A DNA stretch of 64,000 bases, taken from assembly GCA_021018815.1 (NCBI GenBank), contig JAITYX010000033.1, positions 2,927,501 through 2,991,500 of the forward strand, read 5' to 3'. The position numbers and the translations under genes are program-made. Of the stretch, positions 33,342 to 43,961 are shown piece after piece. The notes beneath the pieces are model-generated. The model was not told the DNA's origin. It worked only from the letters and a program-made list of their open reading frames with translations, and ran no database searches. How positions within the stretch are numbered: the first letter of the stretch is position 1; each line of letters starts with the position of its first letter. This stretch comes from Talinum fruticosum (lineage: Eukaryota; Streptophyta; Magnoliopsida; Caryophyllales; Talinaceae).

Positions 33342-33421
33342 GTTTCGTTTGAAACATGACCTAACCATTTGGCTAAAAGCCGTTTCGTTTGAAACATGAC
33401 CTAACCATTTGGCTAAAAGCC
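33342..33421. repeat. Perfect 40-bp tandem duplication
   Basis: Bases 33342-33381 and 33382-33421 are identical, beginning GTTTCGTTTGAAACATGACC and ending GGCTAAAAGCC. Within the unit, TTTCGTTTGAAA is itself a near palindrome. Confidence 0.95.
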
Positions 33422-33615
33422 TTAAAAACCTACATAAAATCCACAATAAAACTTAACGAGCCACACGCTCGGAGTACACCACTCAACGGCCACACGCTGG
33501 AGTATATTTACAACCACAAAAACCAAGTTTCAAACCGAGTATATAAACCAAGTTACAATCTCGTCAATGTTCTCATTTTCTTGTGCTCATGAACATTTCA
33601 ATTTCTGATTATGAC

Positions 33616-33631
33616 ATATATATATATATAT
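33616..33631. repeat. (AT)n microsatellite
   Basis: Eight AT dinucleotides in a row, within the LTR-like insertion. Confidence 0.9.
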
Positions 33632-34788
33632 TTATAGCTAAGGCTCCGGTTAAACAATTTAATCATAGAAATCTCGATTATCGGGAGATGGCTCCGTATG
33701 ATTAATTCCTTTAGTAGTATTACCAATAATCGGTTAATGATTTAGCCTATCGTAGATAAAATAGTGAAACTCATTAATATTTCGACATGTTAACATTTAA
33801 ATATTTTAAAAAGTGCGGACGATAACGTGCACTGAGGTAGTTGTTCGTTTCCCCTTAAATATCGCTTTTTGTTATTTTCCTCGAACATGTCGTTCCTGTC
33901 GCTTTCTGTTTTCAGGAAGTAATTTGATTTATGCATTAATAAACTGAATAGTTACTCTCTATTTGTGATAAACTTTTCATATTTGACTTCGTCTAATTCC
34001 CCACTTATTACCCAAATTCATTTGAATTTCTAACTTCCTTTGATTACGTAATTTTCTTTTCAACTCCTCCTTCTACTCAATTCAACATTCTAATTTTCTT
34101 TTCAAGTCAAGTCTCACTCTAATTAATTCTTCGAATTATCGCAAAGATCATTACACATTGAATTATTCTTGTCTTTTCACCACCATATTACTTATTTTCA
34201 CCAAATTATTAACTCCACCAAGGTCTCTATTAATTTTAATAAAATTCCCAAGTATAACCCAATTTCATTTTTCAATCAAGCTTAACATAACTTAATTTTA
34301 ACCACTTTCCCCATGATCATATATCTATAATCTCATCCACTTTGTACATTTCAAATTCATTCGCACTTGTACAATTACACCAAGATTCGATTACGTTAAT
34401 TACTCAAGTTTAGCACACATACAAACCAATAAATTCAATCCTCCATCAATCTTCAATGTCTCATTTACACCTTCTTGAAACCAACTCCCAACAACATACA
34501 TGGTCGTATTTCTAATCATCCTCAATATCTTTCTTCCAATTTCTCAATATTTTATTTCTTTTTACTTATTAATTTAATTTATTCAAATTCGGAATAAAAT
34601 TATTCGAACATATATAAATTTCGCGAGTACAAACGTAAATTTGTACGAATTACCCATTATTATTTGCGATTATCAAATTTGTTCGCATCTTTTATTTCGA
34701 TTTCGTATTTTGTGTGGCTCAAAGCTCTTAAACAATATTAAGATGAAAAAATGCAAAATTAATTACGATTAAGTTTCGGGGTGTTATA

Positions 34789-35671
34789 GTTTACCATACC
34801 GATATTAAATTCTAATGGTTTCGAGAATCCCCATCATCATGTTAGCAACTTCTTAGGAGCAATGACTCTTAAGAACATTCGGGAAGACACTTACCACATT
34901 ATCTTCCTTTAGACCTTCGATATCGATGTAATGAAGTGGTATAACGTAGTTGACCCACACAAGGTTGCCAAGCTGTATCGATCTCTGCAAGGAGTTCTTA
35001 CATCGGTACTCTTATAACACTAATTTGCCAGTCACCCATGGAGACTTGGAATTAATCAAACAAGGTGAGAAGAAGAGCTTCACGGACTTCCTCACCGGAT
35101 GGAGAGCAAAGGCTGCCCACATGTTAGATCGACCCTCCGAGAAAGACCAAATCGGGATCATCGTGAAAAATCATCGGCCTAATTACAAACAACATCTCAA
35201 GTTCTAGCCAATGAAGAGCTTCTTAACCCTTAGAGATGTTGTTTTGCTGATAGATGAAGAGTTGTCCACCGCGACCACAAAAGCCGCGACGGGGTATAGA
35301 GGTAATTATCACTCCAAAGATAAGAAAACCTCTAATACGAGGCAATACTAACGAGGGTGCGAGATGTCAATGCCCTAAACCGATATACTCGACTAAACTC
35401 CTATTGATACCACATATACTCAAGCCCCGACCGTCTCTTGGCTAAGGGAAAGATAGAATTGCTACCCATTAGAGCGGAATCAAAAACCCAAAAGAGTCCA
35501 AAAACTAGGACGCAAATTTTACAAATAACATCGTGCACGAGGACACGACACAAAACCATGTTGGACATCCAAGAAAAATTTAGAAAGCATGTTTCAAAAT
35601 GGCCAACTCCTTTTACCCGAGGTCTGCCTAAAAATAAAGTAACAACAAAAATCCTTTCAGCGGCACCTTAG
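34789..35671 (+). pseudogene. gag: Tat/Ogre-type gag, main part
   Basis: Continues the gag cut at 31782: reading across gives PYRYIKFNGFENPHHHVSNF and MTLKNIREDTYHIIF. The segment 34950-35207 carries LCKEFLHRYSYNTN, LELIKQGEKKSFTDFLTGWR and RPSEKDQIGIIVKN, typical of the Retrotrans_gag domain of Tat/Ogre elements. After 35210 the frame is broken by stops and a proline/lysine-rich linker follows. It would make the particle protein, but it is not intact. Confidence 0.75.
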
Positions 35672-36067
35672 CTATTTCCTCTAAACCCACTTCTGGTCAA
35701 TGGGACCCGTTTGTCTTCATCCAAGATATTGATGAGTCCAAACCACTTCTTATCTCACCTCTTTAGATCCAAAAGTCCATGGGCTATTAGTAAGTGATGA
35801 AAAGGATGTCTACGAAATGAGAAGTAACGAGTGACAACAAACACGATGAATTCAGGGCACACCACCCTTAGAAGAAGAAGACTTTCGGGGAGAACCTAAA
35901 GGTTCAACAATCCAATTCCCTACCGGAACTGGACGACCTAATGCACCCCTAGGTCCACAACGAGACTTAAGAAACCGCAAAAGAACCTAAAGTCGTTAAA
36001 GAAGAACATCCAATCCTAAAACAACTTTAAAAGTTAAAGAACGATATCTCAATATGGCAACTAATAT

Positions 36068-36800
36068 ATGCTTCCAAGAAACATAGGCGAGGCTTGGATT
36101 GACGTTCTCGGTAAGATCAAAATCTCTCCTCAAACCATGCTAGAGGAAGTAATAGGATTGGTTAATAGTGGGGATGGAACCATTACCTTTTATCAAAAGG
36201 ATCTCCCGGAAGAAGGTGTTGCACACAACAATGCCCTTTATTTAAGCGTAACTTATATCAAAAAGTTCGTTGCCTTAACCTTTGTAGATAATGGTTCGAT
36301 TATGAATATTTGTCCCTAGAGAAGTTCCGGAAGGTTAGCAATTAGAGAGTAACCACTCTTTTAACAGATCTGTCCATCTTCGAGCTTACGATAATTCTAA
36401 GAGAACAGTCTTGAGAACAGTGATCTTGCTAATTAATATAGGGCTAGTAGAGAGGAACATCGAATTCTATGTCCTAGATATCCCATGACTCCTAGGACAA
36501 CCTTGGTTGCATGCTCATCGGGTAATGCCCTCTACACTACATCATAAAGTTAAAATGATCATCAATGGTGAAGTTGTAAGCTGTCAACGGGGATAATCTC
36601 CGTGTCTGCTATCACATCCAAGGAATTTGTGTTTGAGATAAAGCACAATGCTAATGACGAGGAGCTATATGGGTTTGAGGCTCTCCCTGCCTTAGACAAG
36701 GGTAAAGCACCTAAGCACCTAGTAACTTCAACCTTTATCGCAACCTTAGCGTCCATTCGATGCTTAAGAAAAAGGGGCACTTTCCAAGTCTAGCTCCGGG
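36068..36800 (+). pseudogene. pro: Tat/Ogre-type aspartic protease (retropepsin) region
   Basis: The segment 36068-36319 ends in ALTFVDNGSIMNICP; the usual catalytic site is LVDNGS, so the DNGS core is kept. After a stop, pieces of the protease C-terminal half follow in broken frames: EFYVLDIP, LLGQPWLHAHRVMPSTLHHK and VKMIINGE (36450-36580), then VFEIKHNANDEELYGFEALP and the CLRKRGTF segment to 36793. The order matches the gag-pro polyprotein of Tat-lineage elements. No reverse transcriptase was found downstream. Confidence 0.75.
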
Positions 36801-37661
36801 AAAATGGGCATACCTCCCTATCTTTCCACCCCTTAAACCCACTAACAACTACATCTTTGGGCTAGGCTATCAACCTAATGCTAAGGAATTAGCCCAAGCC
36901 AAGTGGAAAGTTCGAGACTAAGAGGATCGCACCTTACGAGTTCGCTATATCAAGCCCTTTCGTTATACTCTAAACGTGCGGTTTTAAAGGAAGGAGATGA
37001 CTTTCCTTATTATGGTTTTCCTGAGCCTTATTACATCAAGGAAAAGGGCATCCTAGTATCTGGATTGGATATATTAAGTGAATGTTATATATTGGAGAAT
37101 GAGGCACCCTACTTATAAAAGGGACACTTTACACCAAATTGGACCAACCAGGATGGGAATAATCTTTTCGATCTCATTGTTTGGACAAGAGATAAACTTA
37201 GAGGAGAACTTGGTCTCGGTACTACTATGAGCCAAGTCACGCCCGCGATTCGATCTGTCCAAGTTCATCATTAGTGTCAATAAGGAAGCCTCCAAGCACA
37301 TCACTTAGATTAATACCTAGGAAGGTCGGGAATTCCCTGTCGGCTTAAAAGCCCATCCCTTTCTCGAGTCTCGTACTAGGGCTTCTTCTTTTGTTATTTC
37401 TAGCTCTCTTCCTAATTCTATTATTTCGATTACGTATCTTCGGTTTCGAGTCCGATTTACTTATCTCTTCATTCAATAAAGTGAATATTTCCTCTTACTC
37501 TTTGCCTCCTCTTGCTTTTAATTATTTTGCCTCTAATGATTTAACAAATCCCTAAAGAACTAATAGAAGCTATGGAAGAAATATGAAAATTGCTCACCAA
37601 TAATAGAGGAAATAATAACAATCAATCTAGGATCGGTGGATCAACCTTAGGAGGTCAAGAT
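36801..37661 (+). mobile_element. Downstream remnant of the Tat/Ogre-type element
   Basis: Broken frames still read FGLGYQPNAKELAQAKWK near 36860-36905 (G-patch-like Tat segment after protease) and NNLFDLIVWTRDKLRGELG near 37160-37215. From about 37320 to 37560 no gene is seen. 37561-37661 has a weak gag-like ELIEAMEE segment. At about 37662 the sequence changes to minus-strand copia third ORF. Confidence 0.5.
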
Positions 37662-37763
37662 GGGCTCGGTTCCGAGTGGTCGACCCAAAACAAGGTCGTC
37701 CGGAGGTTCATCCTCTTGGAACTCGAGGGAAGGAGGTGCTTGCTCGGGCTCGACTACTGCGGT
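37662..37763 (-). pseudogene. Copia third ORF, distal fragment of element C
   Basis: Minus-strand translation gives QEDEPPDDLVLGRPLGTEP, matching QEDEPLDDLVLGRPLGAEP in element F. It is the continuation of the third ORF that breaks at 61319. Element B sits between the two halves. The rest of the ORF and the 3' LTR of C are missing to the left. Confidence 0.7.
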
Positions 37764-38261
37764 CGAAGGTTTGCTTAGGGAGAGGCTAAGTCACCCTAGA
37801 GGGGGGTGAATAGGGTGATGATGAAATTTGCTTGAAATTTAATATAGATGTGAATCTAAGGTGAGCAAGAGTCGGGGATAAGCTCATAAAAGCACTAACT
37901 CGGAATTCGGTGAAGAGTGAAGAAACAGATTAAACAAAAACTTTGAACCCGTTTGAGTCTAAAATGCACTCGGAAAATTAATAACACAAAAATTACGTGG
38001 AAACCCTCCCGGGGCGGAAAACCACGGACCATGCTACTCCAAGCATGAAGTCAAATCCACTATTTTGAGTCCACAAAATACGATAGGTCGACTTGACCTG
38101 AGTTGCTCCCTTAGATGTTTTCCTAAACTCAGAAATTTCCTTATCTAATCTAGTACTTCCTAACCGAGATAACCCTTACGAGTTAGGGACAAGCGAAGCT
38201 GAGTTAACTTTTACAGCTCGGTCAAGGACCTTACTTAGAGAGTAAGAAAGAAAATGTTTGT
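37764..38261 (-). mobile_element. 3' LTR of element B, distal part
   Basis: Matches the 5' LTR of B (59751-60275) including the block GAAATTTGCTTGAAATTTAA, which other LTRs here lack. The edge reads CGAAGG for TGAAGG. The preceding bases GCGGT (37759-37763) are a decayed match to CCGAT after the 5' LTR (61319-61323). The hairpin is at 37791-37818. It is cut at 38261 by element D. Confidence 0.8.
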
Positions 38262-39849
38262 TGAAGGTTTGCTCGGGGAGAGTCCGAGTCACCCTAGGGG
38301 GTGAATAGGTTGAGGAAGTAATCTTGTGGAAATTCAACCTCTTTTGCCAAGTAAAATACGAGAATGCGGTTACGAGTCAATACTGAGTCGAGAAAAGTAG
38401 AGACTCGAGATAGGCTGAATAGATAGAAATGGCAAGAAAAGCAAATCCTTTAAGACAATCCGAGTCTAGAATGAACTCGGAAAGTAAACACTTAGAGATT
38501 ACGTGGAAACCCTCCTGTGGCGAGAAAACCACGGACCGTGTCAATCCGGACACGAAGTCAAATCCACTATTTTGAGTCCACAAAATACCATGAGCTGGCT
38601 GAACCTAAGTTGCTCCCTTAGACAACTCTTTACAAGTTTTCCTAGAATCGAAATTCCCTTATACGATCTAGTACTTCCTAGTTGAGATAACCCTTACAGC
38701 TAGGGACAACTTAAGCTGAGTTCACCCTTACGGCTTAGTCAAGGGACCTTACAAAGAAAGTAAGAAAGAGTTTGTAGCTGAGTACAAGACCTTACAACTC
38801 GGAAGGTAATGAATTACGAGAATAGGAGTTGTAAGTAGAAGATTGAGAATGAATACAAAGACTTTGCACAAGTACGTATATTAACAATAAGTTCGGCAAT
38901 CTTCAAGTCTTGTGAAGTGGCTTCTATTTATAGATGACCAGGCAGAGTAGCCGTTATCTTCATCTGCTGGCTGAGAGTCCTTTGTGACCGTTGATAGAAG
39001 CTTTACGAGTCACTCGGAAAGTATCCGTTGTATTGTGAACGTTGGACAACGGTTTAGCTCTCTTGGAAGTCCCAAAACTACTAGCGGTGTCATGAGAGAT
39101 AAGGTGAAAACCACCGTTAAGCTTGGTGTCTCGATTTTCCAGATTTGGAAACGAGACGGCTCGGACACTATCTTACGGGGCTGGAGCGAGAGAAGGTGAA
39201 AAGCCATGTCTGCTGGTGATTTGACGTTTTGAAGCCGGTTACTTTTGTGATTTGAAAAGTGTATCCTCGTTTGAATAACCTTCAAAAGTAAAGCAATTTT
39301 GGTTCTCAAAGTATGAAATACTTTTGTCCAAGATTAAACACGAGATAATAAAATAATTATGATAATTAATCAACTAATTATCCGAGTCGAAGAGAAGTGG
39401 AATTTTACGAGTCTAATAACTATATAACTCAAAATTCCATCGACTTAGTCTAAGCGATAGATCAAGATAAGTAAAGAATATCGAGTGAGATAACTTGATA
39501 TAGACTAAGTATGAAACAGACTAGAGGTACTGACTCTAATGAAATAGAGCTTATAATCAAAAGCCAGATTCTAAGTGAGAGAAGGTGAAACACTAGTCCA
39601 CTCAATCTATGATAAATGCGAGTGATCTTTGGACTCGGAACAAAGAATCGGTTTTACGAGTCACTTAAAGAAACGCAATAAACACATGAAGTGCAAGGCT
39701 GTAGTACTTAGAGAAGATACCATTTCATTCGGAAAAGTTTCTAAAACACGAGAGAATGCCTTGGAATCAAAACTCTATAAATACGAGATGGTTATACCTG
39801 ATTCATGTAATGTAACTCGAAATGTGTTGAGCGAGTGTCCGAGTCTTCA
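38262..39849 (-). mobile_element. 3' LTR of element D, nested in the LTR of B
   Basis: Plus-strand edges TGAAGGTTTGCTCGG and GTCCGAGTCTTCA; 1588 bp. It is preceded by TTTGT (38257-38261), the B-LTR sequence at the insertion point, and followed by the polypurine tract. The hairpin (38289-38313) has lost a few bases. TATA box (minus) at 38925-38932. Confidence 0.85.
38925..38932 (-). promoter_or_regulatory. TATA box of the LTR of element D
   Basis: The minus strand reads CTATAAATAGAAGCC, as in the plus-strand LTRs, with AACGG boxes upstream. Confidence 0.55.
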
Positions 39850-39862
39850 ATCTCCCCTTTTT
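39850..39862 (-). other. Polypurine tract of element D
   Basis: The minus strand reads AAAAAGGGGAGAT directly before the LTR. Confidence 0.85.
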
Positions 39863-40091
39863 GATGAACGGCATTCCATGCTTAGACAGAAACTTTGTTA
39901 GTGAAAAGGATCGACTACGAATAGTTGCTCATAAAAGAAATTAAGTCAAGTATACTTAGTGTATCGAGCATAACGAAAACAGTCAGAGCATAAAGCAAAA
40001 ATATGCTAAATAATGAAATAATGTTAACTCGGAAAGATTGTGAACACGAAGTTATAGAAGAGAAAGCATTACTTCATTGAACTTAACAAAA

Positions 40092-40875
40092 TTACATAGA
40101 ATGAGAGGAAAGCTCCCCTAAACTAGACAACAAGTTTTCGACTCTATTTCTCCCCCTTGCCTTGCAGCAAAAACAAAATGAGAAGGAGAAAAAGTACAAG
40201 TTTACACATTCGATGTCTGCACAAACAAGGGAAGTAAATGTAAGAAAATAAAAGTGAAAACCCCAGAAGAAGAACAATCGCGAGACTTTGGAATCGTGAC
40301 ACGGTGCATGGTGTCCGCCTAGGAAGGGAAGGGGTGTGAGTAGAAGAGGAAGGACGAGAGGTACACCGTCGCTGGTATGATCTTGACGATGTGCTTGAGC
40401 GCGGCGGAGGGAGAACCGGTATGATCGTCGGGGCTCGGCTTTAAGTGGCTGACCGGAGTGAGTGGATCGAGGGTTCTTCCCTTGGGACCTCTCGGAGCTG
40501 GAGGGGCTGCGCGGTCGACCCGCCGGAGCAGCGAGGTCGTCGACCCACCTAGACCGCTATCCGAGCTGAGTGCGCCACATGAGCTTGTGGAGCAATCGAC
40601 CCTCAGCGGTTCCCACTCGCTTCGTCTTTGTGTTCCACTCTTGGACCGGATGGAGCTGCCTCGGCCGCGAGCTCCTCGGCGTCTGCTGCTTCGCATCTGC
40701 AGCTTCTTCTTCTTCGACCCCGTTGTCCGAGGAGGTCGGAGCTGGGCTTGAAGACGCTTCGAGCGCGTCCGAGTCACCATGGTCTCGAGCCGCCTTGGAC
40801 CTTCTCTCTCCGAGGAGCTCGACCAGCTCCTTACGCTCCTTCACCAGTGCCCTCATCTCAAGAACTAAAGACTAT
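40092..40875 (-). pseudogene. Copia third ORF, C-terminal fragment of element D
   Basis: Minus-strand frames carry MRALVKERKELVELLGERRS (40797-40856), a coiled-coil-like charged segment matching element A, then an acidic EEEEAAD stretch, and SAALKHIVKI near 40385. The purine tract GGCAAGGGGGAGAA is at 40148-40161. The ORF stops abruptly at about 40875, where sequence changes to the LTR of B. The N-terminal two-thirds, all of pol, gag and the 5' LTR of D are gone. Confidence 0.75.
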
Positions 40876-41257
40876 CGAGTAAACGAGACTTGATCTAGAC
40901 TAAACAAAATTGAAACTAAATAAGCCGACCTGGAACAATGTAATTGCTTGAATCATGAGGTCGGACTTGAGTTTGAGCGCGGAAAAGATGGTGTTTGAAT
41001 CATACGATATATCCGAGAGTTGGGTGACTCATAAGCGAGTGAGAAGTAGCATATAGAATTATGCTTTACGAGTCAATTAGAATCGGGCGAGAACAGACAT
41101 AATAGATATTATAACACTCGGAAGAAATGTTATATCACTCGGAAAAGTTTCTAAGATGCATGGAATGTCTTGAAGTCAAAACATTATAAGAGATGAAGTC
41201 TTATACCCGATTCCTTGATGGAACTTAGAAACGAGTAAGTAAAAGTCCGAGTCTTCA
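40876..41257 (-). mobile_element. 3' LTR of element B, proximal part
   Basis: Matches 60980-61318 of the 5' LTR (for example GTAATTGCTTGAATCATGA and GAGAAGTAGCATATAGAAT). It ends GTCCGAGTCTTCA at 41257, followed by the polypurine tract. About 700 bp of LTR that should precede it is missing: the deletion joins it to the third ORF of D. Confidence 0.8.
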
Positions 41258-41270
41258 ATCTCCCCTTTTT
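41258..41270 (-). other. Polypurine tract of element B
   Basis: The minus strand reads AAAAAGGGGAGAT against the LTR edge. Bases 41271-41690 are AT-rich 3' untranslated sequence without a gene. Confidence 0.85.
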
Positions 41271-41689
41271 GATAAAAGGCATTCCATACTTAGACGAAAC
41301 TTTGTTAGTGATAAAAGTTTGAATTTGTAAACTTACTCGAGAAAATAAACTTAAGATTTCATAGATCACAGAGCAAGAAAAGACATAAGTCCGGATATAG
41401 AAATTATTAATGAAATGCATTGATTTTAATGATAATGCTAACCAAGAGAACATATTGGATGGAAACTCATAAATACTTGCATTAAGCAACGAACTCGAAA
41501 CATTGGAGCGAAATGCATTCTCATTGACTTCACGAAAAATATTTACAAAGGGTGAGAGTTGAAGAGGAAGTACATGATGTATGGACAAAAAAAAGGGAAG
41601 AATACAACAGGAAGTACATGATGTCCGGACAAAAAATAATAATAATAAAACACTCGTAAATAAAAGACTAAGAGATTAAGGAGGGGATG

Positions 41690-43301
41690 GGTTTGTCCGA
41701 GTTGAAGATGAAGGACGAGTGGAGCACCGGCGCTGATAAGATCTTGACGATGTGCTTGAGTGCGGTGGAGGGAGGACAGAGATCTCTAGCAAAGGCTCGG
41801 TTCCGAGTGGCTAACCCGGAACGAGTTCGTCCGAGGCTCGTCTCGAGCTGGCTGGAGTAGTGTGCTCGGGTTCACCGGCTACTAACATTCCTTATTCAGC
41901 AAGGTCTTCGACCCACCGAGGCTAGCTGTCCGAGTTGATCACTTCGGTTCAGCTTTAGGAGCACTTGGACCCTCAGCTGTTGCTCCTTATTCTTCTTGGT
42001 CTTCCAGGCCTTTCGGCTCACCAAGCTCGAAATAGTCTGCATCGGCCGCGAGCTCTTACGCTTCTTCTCGATCTTCTTCTTCACCCTCTCCTCTGTCCGA
42101 GGAGAACTTGGTAGAGCTCGAGGATTCCTTAGAAGTGTGTGAGTGTTCTTGATCCTAAGCTGCTTTCGATCGTCTCTCTTGAAGAAGCTCGATCGGCTCC
42201 TCTCGCTCCTTCACCGAGCCTTCATCTCGAGGAGCACGTCCTGTTGCTCTCGGAGTTGAGATTGGGTGGTTGTCCGGTTGATGGTCCTGGGCTGAAAGAT
42301 AGTCTTGAATGACCAGGAGGAGGTCATTGAGTTCCAAGGCCACGAGAGGAGATTTTGTCCATGAAAGTCTGTGGACAAAATGGAAGAGAGTGTTTTAGAA
42401 GCACCTGAGGTGGAGGCACCACTAGGTGGAGCAGGAAGCGAAAGAGGGGCATCTTTACGAGTCCGAGGTGGAGAAAGTGGCCTCGGCTACGAGTTATGAA
42501 CCAAGACACCGAGGTTCGGTTTCTTGGTACCCGTACCCTAGAAGTTCCTTTTTGCCCACTATAAGATTCAGCCTACGAAACTACGGTCGAGATCCGAGGG
42601 AAGATGAACTTTGAATTGTTTGAAAATGAGGGTGAGAAGAGCACCGAAGGGAAGAGGGGTGTTCTTCTTTGTCGAGTTTCAGCTGGCACAAGCTGCCATT
42701 TGCTCAATAATAGCGGGAAAGAGGTCTACTTCATAGCCCTCTAGAATGTCAAAAAGTGCTTTGAGATGCTTGGAGTTGGGGTTCTCCTTGCTAGAGTCTT
42801 GTGAGAAGAATGTTCTCATCGGCAAGAAGCACAGAAGACGTGCTTCGACTTTAGGCGAGTCACGAGAAAAATTTTGCGTGACCTAGGGAACTCTTTTGCA
42901 TACTTTTCAAAGAAGTTGTCGGTGACCTCATTGAAAGGAATTTCGTTGCTATTCAAGAAGAGGGAAGAGACCTTGAGCAGGACGATGGAGAAGGGAAGTG
43001 TTGATTCGAACAATGATGTTACGAATCCTGAAGGTGAGAATACCTTCGAGTTGGAAAGATGAGTGTAAAACTCAGAAATGAGTTCGGGATAGATGAACTC
43101 GCTGAAGCAAAGAAAGTTATAAGCCCGGTTGATTGTATATGAGGCAACCACGAAAATTTGGTGGTTGGAAAGAATTTATCATCCAGTGCAAGGTCTTTGG
43201 GTGACAAGGGGTTTAGAATTTGAGGGGCCTTCTTGGCTCTTGGTGCGAGGTTTCTTAGTGGCAGAACCAAGAAAGTCAAGGTGAGAACCTCTTTTCGGCA
43301 T
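41690..43301 (-). pseudogene. Copia third ORF (env-like) of element B
   Basis: ATG intact at 43301: MPKRGSHLDFLGSATKKPR, a basic N-terminus. Then LDDKFFPTTKFSWL and the block CFSEFIYPELISEFYTHLSN, with SLFLNSNEIPFNEVTDNFF (42816-43151 frame). A charged coiled-coil-like segment (about 42155-42343) and the tail ALKHIVKIL (about 41735) follow. Frames change several times and stops occur, so it is dead. No signal peptide or convincing membrane anchor is seen at the start. Upstream is a conserved TATA box at 43561. Confidence 0.75.
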
Positions 43302-43560
43302 TTTGGTGAGAAAGAGAGAAGATAAACTTGAGAGAGAGTAGAAGAGGAGAAGACTCGAAAAGAGTGAAAGATAAAGGGAAAAAGTAAAGAGAAATGAGTT
43401 TGAGAGCGACGGAGCTTACTTGAGATGATCTTTACAAAGCTTGAGAGCACAGGGTGTCGCTTTAATCACGAGTACTTGATCACGAGGATTTGATTTCGAG
43501 AGAGAGAGCGAGAGATAGTATGTGAGGAGTAAAGTAAAGAAATGAAGGAGAATAGGCGTT

Positions 43561-43568
43561 ATTTATAA
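43561..43568 (-). promoter_or_regulatory. Putative internal promoter of the third ORF (B)
   Basis: The minus strand reads TCTTATAAATAACG, 260 bp before the ATG at 43301. An AACGG/CCGTT box is at 43678-43682. Confidence 0.5.
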
Positions 43569-43961
43569 GAAAATAAACGTCCTTCGATATTCGTTCGACT
43601 CGGCTCTTTCAACGAGTCACCTCGACCGGTGTGACGGTTCTCTTCTCAATGGTTAGAATTCCAGCGGTTTGTCTCTCAACGGCTAGTTGTCCGATCAAGG
43701 AGCGTAAGAGAAAAAAAGGAGAAGAAAGATTTTGAAAACAAATTCGAAATTCTCCACTTATCTAATGATGATTTCGGAAGTTTGATGTCCATTTTCTCAA
43801 ATTCTTAGTCGACTCAGCTCGGTTTCGAGTGACTCGAAGCTGAAAGCAAATAATAACTATCGACTCGGTATCACTAAGTCAACTGAACTAATGGTTATCA
43901 ACGAATTCTAAACACATAACACATAATCATGCAATGAGATTTTCACATAGAAAGCACATAA

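Larger units (their letters stand above)
31783..34788 (-). mobile_element. LTR-like insertion in Tat/Ogre gag
   Basis: The plus-strand left edge is TGTAACGCCCCC and the right edge is TTTCGGGGTGTTATA, flanked by GCTTA (31778-31782) and GTTTA (34789-34793), a 5-bp duplication with one change. Gag reads across. The 3' terminal block resembles that of 18152-20522, giving minus orientation. The inverted repeat GAGCCACACGCTC is at 33458-33470. It contains a minisatellite (32490-32850), a 40-bp duplication (33342-33421) and an AT microsatellite (33616-33631). No retrotransposon protein was recognised, so a solo LTR is likely. Confidence 0.7.

Noticed and set aside
40458..40893. Plus-strand frames opposite the third ORF of element D
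   Set aside because: Shadow frames of the minus-strand third ORF, whose serine-, glutamate- and arginine-rich composition leaves the opposite strand open.
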